Shown here: positions 1 through 11,297 of the stretch, piece after piece
How the letters are laid out: each line of letters begins with the position of its first letter
Numbering within the stretch: the stretch's first letter is position 1
Source of the DNA: Antedon bifida
Lineage: Eukaryota > Echinodermata > Crinoidea > Comatulida > Antedonidae
Direction of reading: 5' to 3'
Assembly (NCBI GenBank): GCA_963402885.1
Contig: OY727094.1
Coordinates: 3,660,501 to 3,724,500, forward strand
DNA: 64,000 nucleotides
Notes under the pieces: generated by a model
Seen by the model: only the letters and a program-made list of their open reading frames with translations
What the model was told of the DNA's origin: nothing
The model's database searches: none
Program-made: the position numbers and the translations under genes

Positions 1-202
1 AAGTTTTCTCGGATAAGGGCTATAAACCTGGATCGTTTGGTTCTAATTTTCATGTTTTAAGAAATTGAAATATGTCATTTCCTCAAGATTCAATGAACTC
101 GTTTACACATAAACCCTCATAATTTCTCATCATTTTTATACTAAAATTTATTTGTTATTCGAGGCATATAATGAATGTGTATTATTGCATTGTTATGTAA
201 GC

Positions 203-399
203 GTGGTTCCCACTAGGACGCAACGCAACGACGTATTGACGCAACGTGCTGTATTGCGTAATCATAGTGGGAACCGACGACGCAATAGTGCTGCAAACAT
301 CACAGGTTTGATTTCACGCAGGCGGGGGCAAACACAATTATTAGGACATTTTCTTACGTTGCGTAGGTTGCGTATTTTGCGTCGCTAGTGGGAACCAAG
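203..399 (+). mobile_element. MITE-like element, GGTTCCCACTAG family, copy 1
   Basis: The element opens with GGTTCCCACTAGGACGCAAC and closes with GTCGCTAGTGGGAACC, so the ends are inverted repeats. The inside is rich in ACGCAACG/TTGCGT words and carries an extra internal AGTGGGAACC at about 268, as if two half-elements were joined. It has no coding capacity, which fits a non-autonomous DNA transposon. The superfamily is not identifiable from the ends alone. Confidence 0.6.
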
Positions 400-767
400 C
401 TTCATTATGTAATTTTACGCGCGCGTGGAAACGCTGATGATAATATGATGGTATTTTGTTTATATATGTGTTATGTATTATATATGATATATACAAAAAT
501 GCCAATAAAAGTAGGCCTTATATTACAAGTTAATTACATCTTTTTCATATCAAATTTGCAGGTGAATTTTACGTTTATTGATTACAAAATTCATTGTCTT
601 AATTGCCTTTTTATTGTTTCGCTTACGTCATGGTTAACTCACTCGCTTATTGGTGATTAAATCAAGCATTGATCTGAATTAATTTCCTTACGCAATTGAA
701 GTCTAAATATAAAGACCATTATTCGTGTTATTTTAAAGGTGCGTTTTTTAATAACTTAAACAAATTG

Positions 768-1088
768 TCATTGCTCAACATAAGAAAATGCCCTTCCAAT
801 GATTGCATGAAATCCAACCTCCTGCTTGTTGCGTGTCAACGTTAGTTGTCGTAGACTTTGACATGGTTTACCCCGCGTACTTTTGAGTACGCACTGTACT
901 ATGTTTGGCTCTGTGTTTTCCCAGTGTTCTCTTGCCTTGCGTTGTTGCGTCAAATCAAACTGATTTGATTTCCCGTAGCGATGTTTGCAGCACTGTTGCG
1001 TCGTCGGTTCCCACTTGATTTCCCATAGCTATACAATACAGCACTTTGCGTCGATACGTCGCTGCGTTACGTTGCGTTGCGTTCTAGT
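768..1088 (-). mobile_element. MITE-like element, GGTTCCCACTAG family, inverted copy 2
   Basis: Read on the minus strand, about 962-1088 matches 212-320 of copy 1 almost word for word: GAACGCAACGCAACG, then GTGCTGTATTG, GTGGGAACCGACGACGCAA and GTGCTGCAAACATC. It therefore lies in opposite orientation to copy 1, about 500 bp away. The left boundary near 768 is uncertain. Confidence 0.5.
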
Positions 1089-1474
1089 ATAGGCCTCGGT
1101 GTGTATTGCAATGATGACGGGCAGAACAACTCTAATCTTTAAAATTCATACGTTATATTCATAATTCACATCACGATAACTGACTCGTGTCTAGTTCAAT
1201 TTTGGATTTATTAAGATTAACACCGATGAAAGGAGCGACTCAGCACCTTAGCCTTCATTGAAATGCTTGTCAAATTGTAATGCTAATTTGTTATTTTTTA
1301 TAGCATACTATTTCCGCAAATTCCTCGCATCGTTGCTAATCTAATGATACAAATGAAACTGACTTTTGCTTGTATTACTGTCATTTGCCATTTTGTTTAA
1401 ATCATGGGTGTTTTTTTACAACCAAATCAAATAAAAAATAGAATTTTGAACACGAATATTGTTCCGATTGATCC

Positions 1475-1826
1475 GCAATTATTATATAAGCCGAGACGTA
1501 AGCCTTGTCGACAGTCCAGGCGATCGCGTCATTGCATTTGCGATGCGCTTACAGTACGCCCTTACAACTGGGCTGACCAATCACAAGCGAGACAGTCCAG
1601 ACGATCCATCGCGTCATTGGTCAAATTACTTGCGGTGCGCTTACAGCACGTCCTTAGTGGGAGACCAAGAATAAAATACTGAAACTGACTTAAATAGTAT
1701 TAAAAACGAAGACACGTGTGCGTATTCCCTCGCAACGCAAGACGTAGGATCAACCAAAGTGGTCTGAGTGACCAATCACAAGCGAGAAAGTCCGGGTGAT
1801 CCATCGCGTCATTGGTCAAATTACTT
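1475..1826. repeat. Degenerate GGTTCCCACTAG-family DNA with internal repeats
   Basis: The words GACCAATCACAAGCGAGA, CAGTCCAGACGATC and CGCGTCATTGG recur at about 1510, 1570-1620 and 1768-1825, and a terminal-like AGTGGGAGACCAAGA lies near 1657. The same CCAATCACA...GCG words occur inside the cleaner copy at 2711. These look like decayed or nested copies of one element. Confidence 0.4.
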
Positions 1827-2710
1827 TAAAAAAAAGCATAAATTGAAACAGAAACCTTTAACTTTAATTAAGAGCACGGCCCCATCTGACTTCCCATTTA
1901 GATTCATAGTTCTTAGTTTTTTTCCTCGAATCTTTCTAATAATAACATCAATCAATATAATGTTTCAAATACATCATTCATTTCCATCTCCCTCGATGTT
2001 TTTCATTCATCATACATAAATGCTAGTTTAATCGAAGGTCTATCAACATCAGCGCTCGTTATTGCTTTTCAAGGCTTCCCATATACGATATATTGTTGCG
2101 GTTCGGAAAAACATTTTTATTTGTTCAAATGAAATACATTTCCTTGAATATGCCCAAAAAAAAACATTGGCCTGATTTTTTGTAATCGTTATCGAATAAT
2201 CTTTGAATGAGAGGTCACGAAAAGGACACGATGATGGATGTTTGTACAGCCGTCAACAAGGGTGAGACATGGAACGCCATCGCTGCCGGAGGCAGCAAAC
2301 TTCAATTCTATTGGACAGGCTTACAACGCAACAAAACCCCCGAATAATTCATAATATCGCGCCATGGAGGTGATCCATGCATATGACTTAAAACTTATAT
2401 TGACGAAAATAAATTATTACTAATATACAATAAGTATTGTATTCACTATCGTATTCATTGAATTGTCACTTCCAAAAACGCAATTTATTCGAAAGATTTG
2501 AAGAGCGTTTTAACATTATGCCATTTGTTTACGTTTAGCTCGCCTTTGTGCTTGGAATTGGTGTCATCCAGTGAATTTTGTTGATAGAAATTATGATAAA
2601 CATCATGATAAGTTCTTAAATTGATAACATTAATATTTAATTTTAATCTAAAAAGCGAATGAAATACTTAGTCGTCCTGATCGATAAGGGTCCGGTACCG
2701 TGTTGAACTT

Positions 2711-2859
2711 TAAGCTTGGTTCCCACTAGGAGAACGCATGGATACAAGGACGTACGCACAACTTGTGACCAATCACAGGCGATGACTTATCCGGGCTATC
2801 ACGTTTCATTGATCGATTACGTCGTTGCGTTGCGTCCAGTGGGAACCAACCAAGCTTAA
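2711..2859. mobile_element. MITE-like element, GGTTCCCACTAG family, complete copy
   Basis: This is the cleanest copy in the window: it begins AAGCTTGGTTCCCACTAG and ends CCAGTGGGAACCAACCAAGCTT, giving near-perfect terminal inverted repeats over about 150 bp. The inside carries CCAATCACAGGCGATGAC and TTGCGTTGCGTCC, shared with the other copies. No coding capacity. Confidence 0.65.
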
Positions 2860-3245
2860 GTTTACACTGCCTAATTTTGATTTCTTTTGAAATACAAAAT
2901 AAATGTGCGTCTATATTTAATACATGTCCTGCAGTAACAAGTATATCGATCATCATCACACAAAGGTTACCTACAGAGAACTAGCTGTTTAACCTCAAGT
3001 AAAAACGCATTTAGCTAATTAATAGCACTCTGCTGCCGTTCGCTTTTTGTTTATGAATCTGACACCGATTTCATATAAAGTGTCACAAATTAATCATACT
3101 CGCACTAAATTTCAGCGAATGACGTTATATTATTATTTTTTTGATTTATTTAATTGATTGAATTCAATCATTATTGACCAAATAATAGCGCATAAAATAA
3201 CCTATTAGTTAATTAATTAGTTAATATTAAATAACTATTTATACC

Positions 3246-3282
3246 ACGGAGGTAATAAATATATATTTTTTACCTCCATGTA
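3246..3282. repeat. Short hairpin GGAGGTA...TACCTCC
   Basis: CGGAGGTAATAAATATATAT is followed by TTTTTACCTCCATG, a stem-loop of about 35 bp. A similar GGAGGTA...TACCT hairpin sits at 19945-19992, so the two may be related fold-back insertions. Confidence 0.4.
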
Positions 3283-3439
3283 TTGTTATATCGTAGGCCT
3301 ATATATAGCGTATCAAATAAATTGGTAAAAAGATTTTTGTTATAATATACAGTCGATGGTAATGAGGGCGCACTTAATTTCTAGGGTAGGTACAGTGGTA
3401 AAGTTCGGCGGGCATTATAATTTTTTTGTAGCCTAGAGA

Positions 3440-3478
3440 ATGTTTATGTATTTTCTGGTTTTCTTTGTTGTGATATGA
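3440..3478 (+). promoter_or_regulatory. Candidate upstream ORF overlapping the RAD1 start
   Basis: ATG at 3440 (a second, in-frame ATG at 3446) opens a 12-codon frame that ends with TGA at 3476-3478. This stop overlaps the RAD1 initiator ATG at 3475-3477 as ATGA. If the transcript starts upstream of 3440, ribosomes would have to leak past or reinitiate at RAD1. Use of the uORF is inferred; the overlap is seen directly. Confidence 0.35.
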
Positions 3479-6400
3479 CCCTTTCAACACAAGAAAGTGA
3501 CGAGGACAATCAATACGTTTTGATTGCCAAAATTGATAATGCCAAAAATATATCAAACGTCCTAAAAGCAATTTTGTGTAAAGATAAAGAAGTAAGTATA
3601 TCTAGCCTAGGCCTAGGCCTGCTAGTGCTAGGCTTACGTACGTAGCTAGCCTACCAGGCATAGTACTAGATAGGCCTGGGGCCTACGTTAACGTCTTTTA
3701 ATATTTATTTAAAGTTAGGCCTATTTATAAATAGCCATAGCAATTTTTAATCCTACAAAAATAATAATCTCTTCACTTCATCACTCAGTTTTAAGTTAAG
3801 TAAGTATCACTCAGTACAGTTGCTTGCTTCTCTTGTTTGCTTTTGTTTGTTGTTGTAGGCCTGTGCCTAGGCCTAAATGTTCAAAATAGATTTATTAATA
3901 TTTTATTTTTGTAGCTGGCAACAGTATTTGCAACTGAGAATGGATTGAAAGTTACGGTTGAAGATTCCAAATGCGTTCAAGCAAATGCATTTTTACAAGC
4001 AACAATCTTTCAAAGTTACATCATTCGGGAAGAGTCGGCTACATTCAAGATTAGTCTTAATGTTTTACAGGTAAAAGTTGGACAGAAGCACCACACTAAC
4101 CTTGTATATTGATTTGTTCATCTACAGTAATGATATACCCAGAAGTATCTACAATCAATCATATTATTGTATTGCAACTTGGTTTAACAAATTATAGTTT
4201 AACAAATTATATATACATTTCTATATTATCCTTTCCTATTATCCTTCCACTAAAAAGTGAAGAAATATATAATATATATATATATATATTTTAATTTTTT
4301 CAGGAGTGTTTGACCATATTTGGTGGTGGATCATCTCAAGGATCGAACCCAGCACTTAAGATTTGTTATGCTGGTTATGGAAGCCCACTATTGCTTATGT
4401 GAGTGTATTTACACAATCTCCAAGTTTGTCAAAATATGCTTTTACTGATTTTTCTGGCTTGTTCTGTGGATGAATACAGTTGTATTTTATTGCCGTTTTT
4501 ATTTTAATTCTGTATAGGTTGGAAGAAAATGGAGTACTGACTGATTGTAGTATAAAAACATTGGAGTCAGATGAGACGCTAGATTTCAACTTTACAAGTG
4601 CAAATGTCATTAACAAAATTATTATGAAGGTCACTGATTTATGTCTTTGATTAAAAACTACTTTCTACAAAATATGTCTATTATTCTAGTGTAGGCCTAG
4701 TTACTGTTTGTTGCAATGACTGCCTCGAGAATTAACATTAAGACAACTAAATATATGAAACTGTGTATGCACCACACACCATATGCATGAAAATTTGATA
4801 GCCAGTAGTGAAGCAGTAGCCTTCAACAATGAAGTTTGTTCCTAAATATAAGAACTAAATCATACTTTATTGCAGTGAAAAAAAGTTACTGCAGTAGCTG
4901 CATTAACTAATTTTGACATGGTCCCAAATTCATCTATATAATTAAAGTAAAGTATTTTATTCCCAGTCCCATTCCCATGTTTTTTAGATCTAAAAATCTA
5001 ATAATCGTACAAAACTAAGCCTAGCTAGGCTAAGCCTAAAGACCGTCCACGAGAGGATATTTGACGCGAGCTACTTTTGAGTAGTGCATTGTTTCTCTCT
5101 TTTTATCATAATTTACCATAAAACATACCTTTAACAAGGAATGACCTGGTTTAATGTTTTTAAAGTTATATATGATATGCATTATTTTTACAAACCGTCA
5201 AAAATTGTAGGGAATATGGGCTTTAATTTTTTCAGTATGTTTGAATCTATGTGTAAAAAACAATACTGTATGTTTAGATCATTATTACATTTTTTACCAT
5301 GTCATATTCAGATTAACAATTCTTATATTACAGTCGGAGTGTCTAAAAGAAGCTTTCCAAGAACTAGACATGACAAGCGAGGTACTAGAGATACTGTTGT
5401 CACCTGATAAGCCTCACTTCAGACTGACTACATACGGCGTGTCTGGAAGCGCTTTTGTAAGATTTTCTCTGTTTTTTTTTACAAAATCCCTAGCTTCATA
5501 TTCTTTACAATTACCTTACATCCTCTGGTATAATCCCACCACCTCCACTCTATAACACAAAACCGGGCCAAATTTGAGTGGTAGGAATATACCAGGGAAA
5601 ACCCTGGTGTTCAGGAAAAAAATGATTGGTAAGTATTGTAAAAACTCATCTGAACTGGCTAGAGAGAGGCCTACATCCAGACCAAAAGTCAATACTGGGA
5701 CTATACCCAAGGATATGCCTGTATGTGAAATCAGACATAGAGTAGGGGGTGGGACTAGATCTGATTTGGGATTATACCTGAGAATATACGGTATTCTAAT
5801 AATTTAAGTTGATTTGTTTCAATCTTAATATTGTAGATTGTATATTTTTGTATACATAAACATGCATTGCTACTCTGTATATTGAAGCAGTTGATAGTAA
5901 TATACCTTAAGGAAGTATAGAAGCTTTTACACAGTTACCAATATCCATTACTGAGTAAAATGTAGAAAAATATTCATTACATAATTGCATACGCAACATA
6001 AAAATTCAGAAGTTACGTGCAGTGTACCAGTGTGGTCATTTATGCCTTAATTAACAATGCTATATAGTATTTGATATTAACTATAATATTTAAATTCCTC
6101 TTTCATAAATCAAAGTTCTTCCTTCTGCTCAGTCAATAATAAAGTTTAAAAAATAATGTTTAAAAAAATGATAACTTACTACAGTATTATATCTTAACAA
6201 AATTGACCAGGTTTTTAAAAAATTATTATTAATTATTATTATTATTTCTGCTGTATGAGTATTGAGTTTGTTTTAGGATGGTAGATAAAGGAGAAGTGAT
6301 GAGTACAAAAGATAAATTGATGCATGTGTGTAGCCCAGTATACACTGTTGCGTTCCTTATCTGTAGGCATAAAGCTCCGTTTACACTATCAAACTAAAAA

Positions 6401-9400
6401 GATGTGATGTGCACAAATATGGTAGAGATATCATTATGTCCATATATGGGCACATCACATTTTTTTGTCACATAAGGTTTTCAAAAAGTATTCATTTTGG
6501 AAAATGGTTTCCAGTGAAGAATGTAAGTAACATGAAACTAAGACGTGTAAAGTATCAACAACCCAAATGCAGAGTTGAAAGATATAGAAAAAGTGCAATA
6601 CCATACCTTATCTCGCTTCTAAATGAATAATCATTATATATCACCCAGTACAGCTATGCAATTCTTATTGGTCCTTTTTGGTGTTTTTTTTTTTTTTTTT
6701 TTCTATTTTAATATTTTAATGCTAAACTTGTTGAATGTTCCTGTATTGTATTTCTTGTGTAAATTGCCTCCTTTTTTATATATAATTATCATTGGTTTTA
6801 TACTTTTATACAAATTTTAATATTGAGAAAATGTAAATATCTTTGTAATTCAGCTAAGGCTGCGATGATGATAGTGAAATAAATGAAATGAAATGAAAAA
6901 AAAAAAAAAAATAGTGTAGACGGAGGTTAACTGTAGGTCATCCTCCGTCTACCATCCCAAAACGAAAGCTCGCTATAATATAAGGTAACATTGACAAATT
7001 TACAAAGTGTAGCTCATTAATAAAAATATATTATGGTGGTTGTATTGATATGTAATGAGCGAAATAGTATTATAACTATAATGTAGGCAATTTCTTACAT
7101 TTCAGTCTGATTTCCCAAGAGAGAGTGATCTGATAGAGTCATTTCAGTGCACTCAGACTCAGAGCAATAGGTGAGTGCAGATAAAGAACATAAAATAAAC
7201 TGTACTCAGTTCAGGCTTAGTTATTGCCTTAACCAAGTTATTGACTAAGTTTACCCATTAAACCAACTTAAATAGGTGCTAATTCTTATCCATATCCCTA
7301 AAGCTCAAACTAGTTTGAAAAAAAAGTGTGATGTGCCCAAATGTGGTAGTGATATGCTTAAATATGGTAGTGATATGCTTAAATATGGTAGTGATATGCT
7401 TAAATATGGTAGTGATATGACATCATCATGTCCATATATGGGCACATTACATTGCATAAATTGTTACAACTTGTAGGTTTGATCTCCCGATTGATTACAT
7501 GTTTTCATACACTCATACCATGAGAAATCTTGAGAGAAAGCATAGTTGCACGCTATTTGATTACTATGATTGGTCAGTTTAATACCAGGGCAATATATGT
7601 GCGCGCAGTAACATCTCAGAACAAACAAAAAAACAGGCCTCTAATCGGTGTGTTTTTCTGTGAATATTTTCCTCAAAATTGTCTTTTGTCTATTGAAACT
7701 TGATTACAAGTTGTTACTTTTTTTTTCGGTGTGAAAAGGTTTTAAGCCTGAACATTGTGGAATGTAGAAAAACATGTTTTAGTGTATACCTAGCTAGAAT
7801 TGCCTCAAGTGTTGTTAATATCTTTATATACCACCACCAGCTTCGGATTATTTTTGAAAGTTTAGTTATGACATGCCATGTGTGCCAAAATATTTGTTTA
7901 CGAATAATATTAGCTGAATCGCTGTCTAGATTAACCTATAGCATACATGTTGGAAAAGGTTTAGTTGTCTGTTGCATAGACAATTTCAATAAATTGAGAT
8001 AATGTAAAGAATTACCATCAAATAATCTCAGTTACTTACTATTAATTATCACATTAAATTACTCTATCACTAATCTAAAACTATTTCTCAAACCGTGTTA
8101 CAACTGAAATCTTGATTTCCATTACAGGAATTTAGTGGTTACTTAATATGCCATTGCTTTACACTATAAAGCACTTGTTAATGTAAAACCAAAGACAAAT
8201 CAGATTACAATTGTCAAAGTTATAGAGTTGAAACAATATATCTGCTTTATATCTGTAGGTTTATGGGTATACAGTAAATTGCAATGCAGTTTATGGTGTA
8301 AATTAACCTCACTCACTTCTACAAATCCGATGTTTCCTTTCTTCTTCTTTAGGAGAAAACTTCGTAGTTGAAGGCTTCTCCTCCACTGGCTATATATGTT
8401 GCAATTTCTATACATACAGTGTGACGCATACAAACTTAAATAATAGTTTTAAAGATGTATTATCCCCCAAAAACATGAAAAATGAAGATTAATTAAATCA
8501 GACTTTGAATATGTTATTTTGTGGTTTTAATAAAGTTTATCACTTCCGTAGAAAAAAAAATAATGTTTTCACTTAAAAAATGACAAAATAAATGGTTAAA
8601 TTCAATCAAAAACCCATTGGCTGGCAGCCAATTTTACCATGTTTTGCTTTAAATTACAGTTTTTTCAGGTAAATACATTTTTTTTTTCGATCCAATTTTT
8701 GGTCAAAGTGGATAACTATTATGTTACATTAGAATGGCATATTTGGCAAAAATGTTGTTCAGAATTATTTTTTCAGGGGGACAATACATCCATCATAATT
8801 TATCACTATGTACAATCCCTTAAACATAGTCTCCAAGAACTCCCCATCATTTAAATATAGAGATCATTTTAGCAGTGGGTGGGATAGAAATTGTAAATTA
8901 TTTATGTACGTATATGTGTTTGTGATTATCCATCCCCACACTCTTGTGTAAGTGTATGTGTGCACTTATAATCATCATCAGTTACGCCTTTCGTCTCGTC
9001 ATTGAGACAATGATGTTTTCCACTGTTTCATACCATTTTACTCTGTTATGGACAGGATTGTTTTCTTAAATTTTCTATTTCCTTTTGAACTTCCATGATC
9101 CATGTAGATTTTGATCTTCCTCGTGCACTTTATATCAATTAATTGTTTTTTTTACTAGTCTTAATTAAAGCTTATCTAGTTTCTCCATCATGTCAACAAC
9201 CTTACATGAATTATCAAATAAATTGAAATACTGTAGTTGAAAATATTCCTCGGGCTTGTTTTGCAATGACAAACAGTGGATAGCAATTCATAGTAGAACA
9301 TTTTCCCAAGGCTATATTCAGTAGGGATAAATGTTGTCACGCATGAGTAAATTTCTTGTGAATATAACATTTCTTAAAACATCATTACATATTTTTGTCT

Positions 9401-10842
9401 GTATAAGCATTATCTCTACCCAAGGAGTAGAGTTATGTATTCAAAGAAAATCAAAGGCCGATTTTAGCAGGTCAAATAACTTGAAGAGCAAAGTCTATAA
9501 AATAAAATTCGCAGAAAAAAGGAATTTATAGAGGTGATCAATTACATAAAGGTATCTTATGACGTTAACGCTGTTAATTGTGTTGTAATAAATGCTGTGT
9601 CAGTGTGTAGTACATTTTTCTCCTTCATGAGTATACATTACTAAAGCTGTCTACACTATCAATCTTTATGTGACAAAAACATGTGATGTGCTCATATATG
9701 GACATGATGATGTCATATCACTACCATATTTAAGCATATCACTACCATATTTGGGTACATCACACCTTTTTGTCAAACTAGTTTGAAAGTATAGACAGAG
9801 CTTTAATTATTTCATGTGAGCTAAACAAATATTAGTTTTTTATGTTAATTTTAATGAAATGAAGCTTAATGAACTAGTTAATTGTATGTGCTAATTCTTA
9901 TGATCCTATCAATAAAACAAAATCAGAATAGAGACATGCCTCGGAGAACAATCGGTAGAGGGCGCTGCAACCCATAGCCATAAGATCAGGAAAGGTTAAG
10001 GCACTCCTTCATCATTTTGGTGGTAGAATAAGTATTCTCTTTGACTGGAGGACCATTAGGCTTTTGTGAACCTAACAAAACCGAGTGCATCTTTCAAAAG
10101 AGTAGGACTACCTCGGTGTTCTAATACATCACAGCCCTGTCAAAGAGAGGGCTGAAGGAGTGGCGATCCATACATTACAAGATGATTCAGATCATTTGGA
10201 ATACATCCATTTCTTAAGCTTTGTCTACGCTATCAAACTATAGTTTGACAAAAACGTGTGATGTGCCTAAATATGACATCATCATGGGCACATCACATTT
10301 TTTTTGTCACATAAAGTTTGATAATGTAGACAGAGCTTTACTATATATAAAATATTTAATGATATAATATAATTCTTATGTAAAACATTTTCACCACATA
10401 TTTTAGATACAAATTGACGTTACTAAAGCCATCCGTTAAAGCATTAATGGTGTCGTGTAAAGTGTCAATCCGGACAGACCACCGTGGTTTTCTGTCATTG
10501 CAGTACATGATACAAAATGATGATGGCCAAATCTCATTCGTTGAATATTATGTAAGTATTAATTAATATTATTAAGATCACTCTTTAAAATCATACTATA
10601 AGGCAGTTATTTGTGCCATAAAGGCTAAGAGCGTAACCCTTCCAGTGTAGCAAACTGTGCATGTCATATTTTAAATGTATTTTAACTCCAAGCTTTTAAC
10701 TAAATAAAATAATGTGTCGATTAATACTTCTTTTTTTTTGATAAAGTGTCAATTACTTTTATTTTTTTTAAATAAAGTGTCAATTATTATTATTATTTAT
10801 TTTCAGTGTGCCCCTGATGAAGAGAGTGTTGAAGATGACTGA
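3475..10842 (+). CDS. RAD1: RAD1 checkpoint clamp subunit (9-1-1 complex)
   Basis: RAD1 is one of three PCNA-like subunits (RAD9-RAD1-HUS1) of the ring loaded at DNA damage to activate the ATR checkpoint. Eight exons join in phase: 3475-3591, 3915-4070, 4304-4398, 4518-4629, 5334-5456, 7106-7170, 10407-10551, 10807-10842. All introns are GT...AG. The predicted 282 residues equal the human length as I recall it. Family-typical stretches are KCVQANAF (exon 2), NVINKII (exon 4), ELDMTSEVL and SPDKP.FRL (exon 5), KVSIRTD.RGFLSLQYMI and FVEYYC (exons 7-8), followed by an acidic tail. The start was chosen because MTLSTQ.SDEDNQY aligns with the known N terminus. Introns 5 and 6 are long and filled with MITEs and LINE-like tails. 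A short upstream ORF overlaps the start. The gene converges on MLEC. Exon joins were made by eye. Confidence 0.95.
3597..3690. repeat. CTAG/GGCCTA-rich patch in RAD1 intron 1
   Basis: CCTAGGCCTAGGCCTGCTAG and related words repeat across about 90 bp. A larger patch of the same composition occurs at 19498-19640. The words are self-complementary, so the patch can fold. No function is evident. Confidence 0.5.
5516..5800. repeat. Dispersed TATAATCCCA repeat in RAD1 intron 5
   Basis: This stretch starts with TCTGGTATAATCCCACCACC and contains ACTCATCTGAACTGG, GGATATGCCTGTATGTGAAA and GTAGGGGGTGGGA. The same words occur in the same order at 21110-21320 in TYW1 intron 3. Shorter pieces lie at 12719-12960, 24570-24700, 28546-28790 and 39241-39440. 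It is a multi-copy non-coding repeat of unknown class. Confidence 0.6.
6371..6480. mobile_element. Palindromic MITE (CTCTGTCTACACTATC family), copy 1, partial
   Basis: First of 27 copies or fragments in the window. The consensus, judged by eye, is about 120-170 bp: AAAGCTCTGTCTACACTATC, AAACT, GTTTGACAAAAAAA, GTGTGATGTGCCCAAATATG, GTAGTGATATGACATCATCA, TGTCCATATATGGGCACATC, ACATTTTTTTGTCACATAAA, then GTTTGATAGTGTAGACAGAG, CTTT. The two halves are complementary, so the element is a long imperfect hairpin, and flanking TA is common. It has no ORF. In this copy the left terminal repeat is mutated and the right one is lost. Confidence 0.7.
6613..6911 (+). mobile_element. Truncated retroposon 3' end with A-rich tail
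   Basis: An AT-rich stretch ends AGCTAAGGCTGCGATGATGA, then AATAAATGAAATGAAATG and a run of A. The AATAAATGAAATG tail followed by poly(A) is typical of 3' ends of CR1/L2-like non-LTR retrotransposons and of SINEs that use them. The 5' limit is not visible and no reverse transcriptase ORF remains. Confidence 0.4.
6920..6954. repeat. Perfect 11-bp hairpin after the A-run
   Basis: GTAGACGGAGG and its exact complement CCTCCGTCTAC are separated by about 13 bp. The hairpin lies right behind the poly(A) of the retroposon tail. It is not part of any recognised element here. Confidence 0.5.
7300..7453. mobile_element. Palindromic MITE copy 2 with expanded internal repeat
   Basis: It has the left end AAAGCTCAAACTAGTTTGA and the core of the CTCTGTCTACACTATC family, but the internal unit AAATATGGTAGTGATATGCT is repeated four times in tandem where most copies have one or two. 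The right terminal repeat is missing after GGGCACATTACATT. Confidence 0.7.
7490..7670. repeat. Dispersed repeat shared with 19717-20115
   Basis: Shared landmarks in the same order are TACATGTTTTCATAC, GAGAAAGCATA, ACTATGATTGGTC, AGGGCAATA, GCAGTAACA and AGGCCTCT...GGTGTGTTTTTCT. The copy here is shorter and appears uninterrupted; the other is split by two insertions. The class is unknown. Confidence 0.55.
8449..8792. mobile_element. MITE family 2 (TTAAAGATGTATTGTCCCC ends), long copy
   Basis: The left end TTAAAGATGTATTATCCCCC and right end CAGGGGGACAATACATC are inverted repeats about 340 bp apart. Internal landmarks are ATGAAAAATGAAGATTAA, AATGGTTAAATTCAATCAAA, TTGCTTTAAATTACAG and TTTGGTCAAAGTGGATAAC. 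The fullest other copy lies at 41422-41741 in the opposite orientation. It is non-coding. Confidence 0.6.
9643..9804. mobile_element. Palindromic MITE copy 3
   Basis: Near complete: starts AAAGCTGTCTACACTATCAA and ends GTATAGACAGAGCTTT, flanked by TA on the right. Compared with copy 2 it lies in the opposite orientation, and it has two CACTACCATATTT units in the core. Confidence 0.75.
10216..10340. mobile_element. Palindromic MITE copy 4
   Basis: Short but with both ends: AAGCTTTGTCTACGCTATCA on the left and GATAATGTAGACAGAGCTTT on the right. The internal GTAGTGATATG unit is lost. It lies just upstream of RAD1 exon 7. Confidence 0.75.
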
Positions 10843-11033
10843 AAATGAAGATTATTTTTATGTGGAGAGGTATCTTCATCCAGCTAGAGGACATGAACAT
10901 GCAGATTCTGAATTGGAGCTTTTTGTTAAAGATGCATGAAATAGAATGAACAATGTGCCTATTGTATGCTGTTATTGAATATACTTTATACATGTATATT
11001 ATTATATGTTAGCTACACAATTTGATATTATAC

Positions 11034-11158
11034 TCAGTGGTGTAAGAGTGGCCACTCCTAGAGACTCTCCAACGCTGGGTGGTTGCATTGGACTGCTCAT
11101 GCTCTGGGGCCCATGGGTTTAGCCAGTAAGCGCTCATAGCCGCCACGCCACTGATTAT
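11034..11158. mobile_element. Small element with CAGTGGYGT ends
   Basis: The element opens CTCAGTGGTGTAAG and closes CGCCACGCCACTGATTATAC, giving imperfect inverted ends around a relatively GC-rich inside. CAGTGGCG-type ends are common among hAT-like non-autonomous elements, but the target duplication is not clear. No coding capacity. Confidence 0.4.
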
Positions 11159-11291
11159 ACTATACAGTGTAATACTGCTTTTTATATCTTTTCCTGTTAT
11201 GTTACACAAGCAAATATAAAAATTTGTGCCAATTCATCAAAAGTAAGAAGATGACAAACAGATAAGACGATTACACAGTAAATATGTTGAT

Positions 11292-11297
11292 AATAAA
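11292..11297 (+). terminator. Candidate RAD1 polyadenylation signal
   Basis: AATAAA lies about 450 bp after the RAD1 stop codon. A second AATAAA follows near 11410. Neither can be preferred without transcript ends. Confidence 0.3.

Larger units (their letters stand above)
1..3439. other. Intergenic region upstream of RAD1
   Basis: I find no convincing coding exon here: the open frames are short and lack family resemblance or splice context. The region holds several copies of an inverted-repeat element based on GGTTCCCACTAG (listed separately), a short hairpin near 3246, and otherwise AT-rich single-copy-looking DNA. An upstream non-coding exon of RAD1 could lie here but cannot be identified by eye. 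Confidence 0.6.

Noticed and set aside
388-660. 90-codon frame near the window start
   Set aside because: AT-rich composition, begins in a MITE terminal repeat, no splice context and no similarity.
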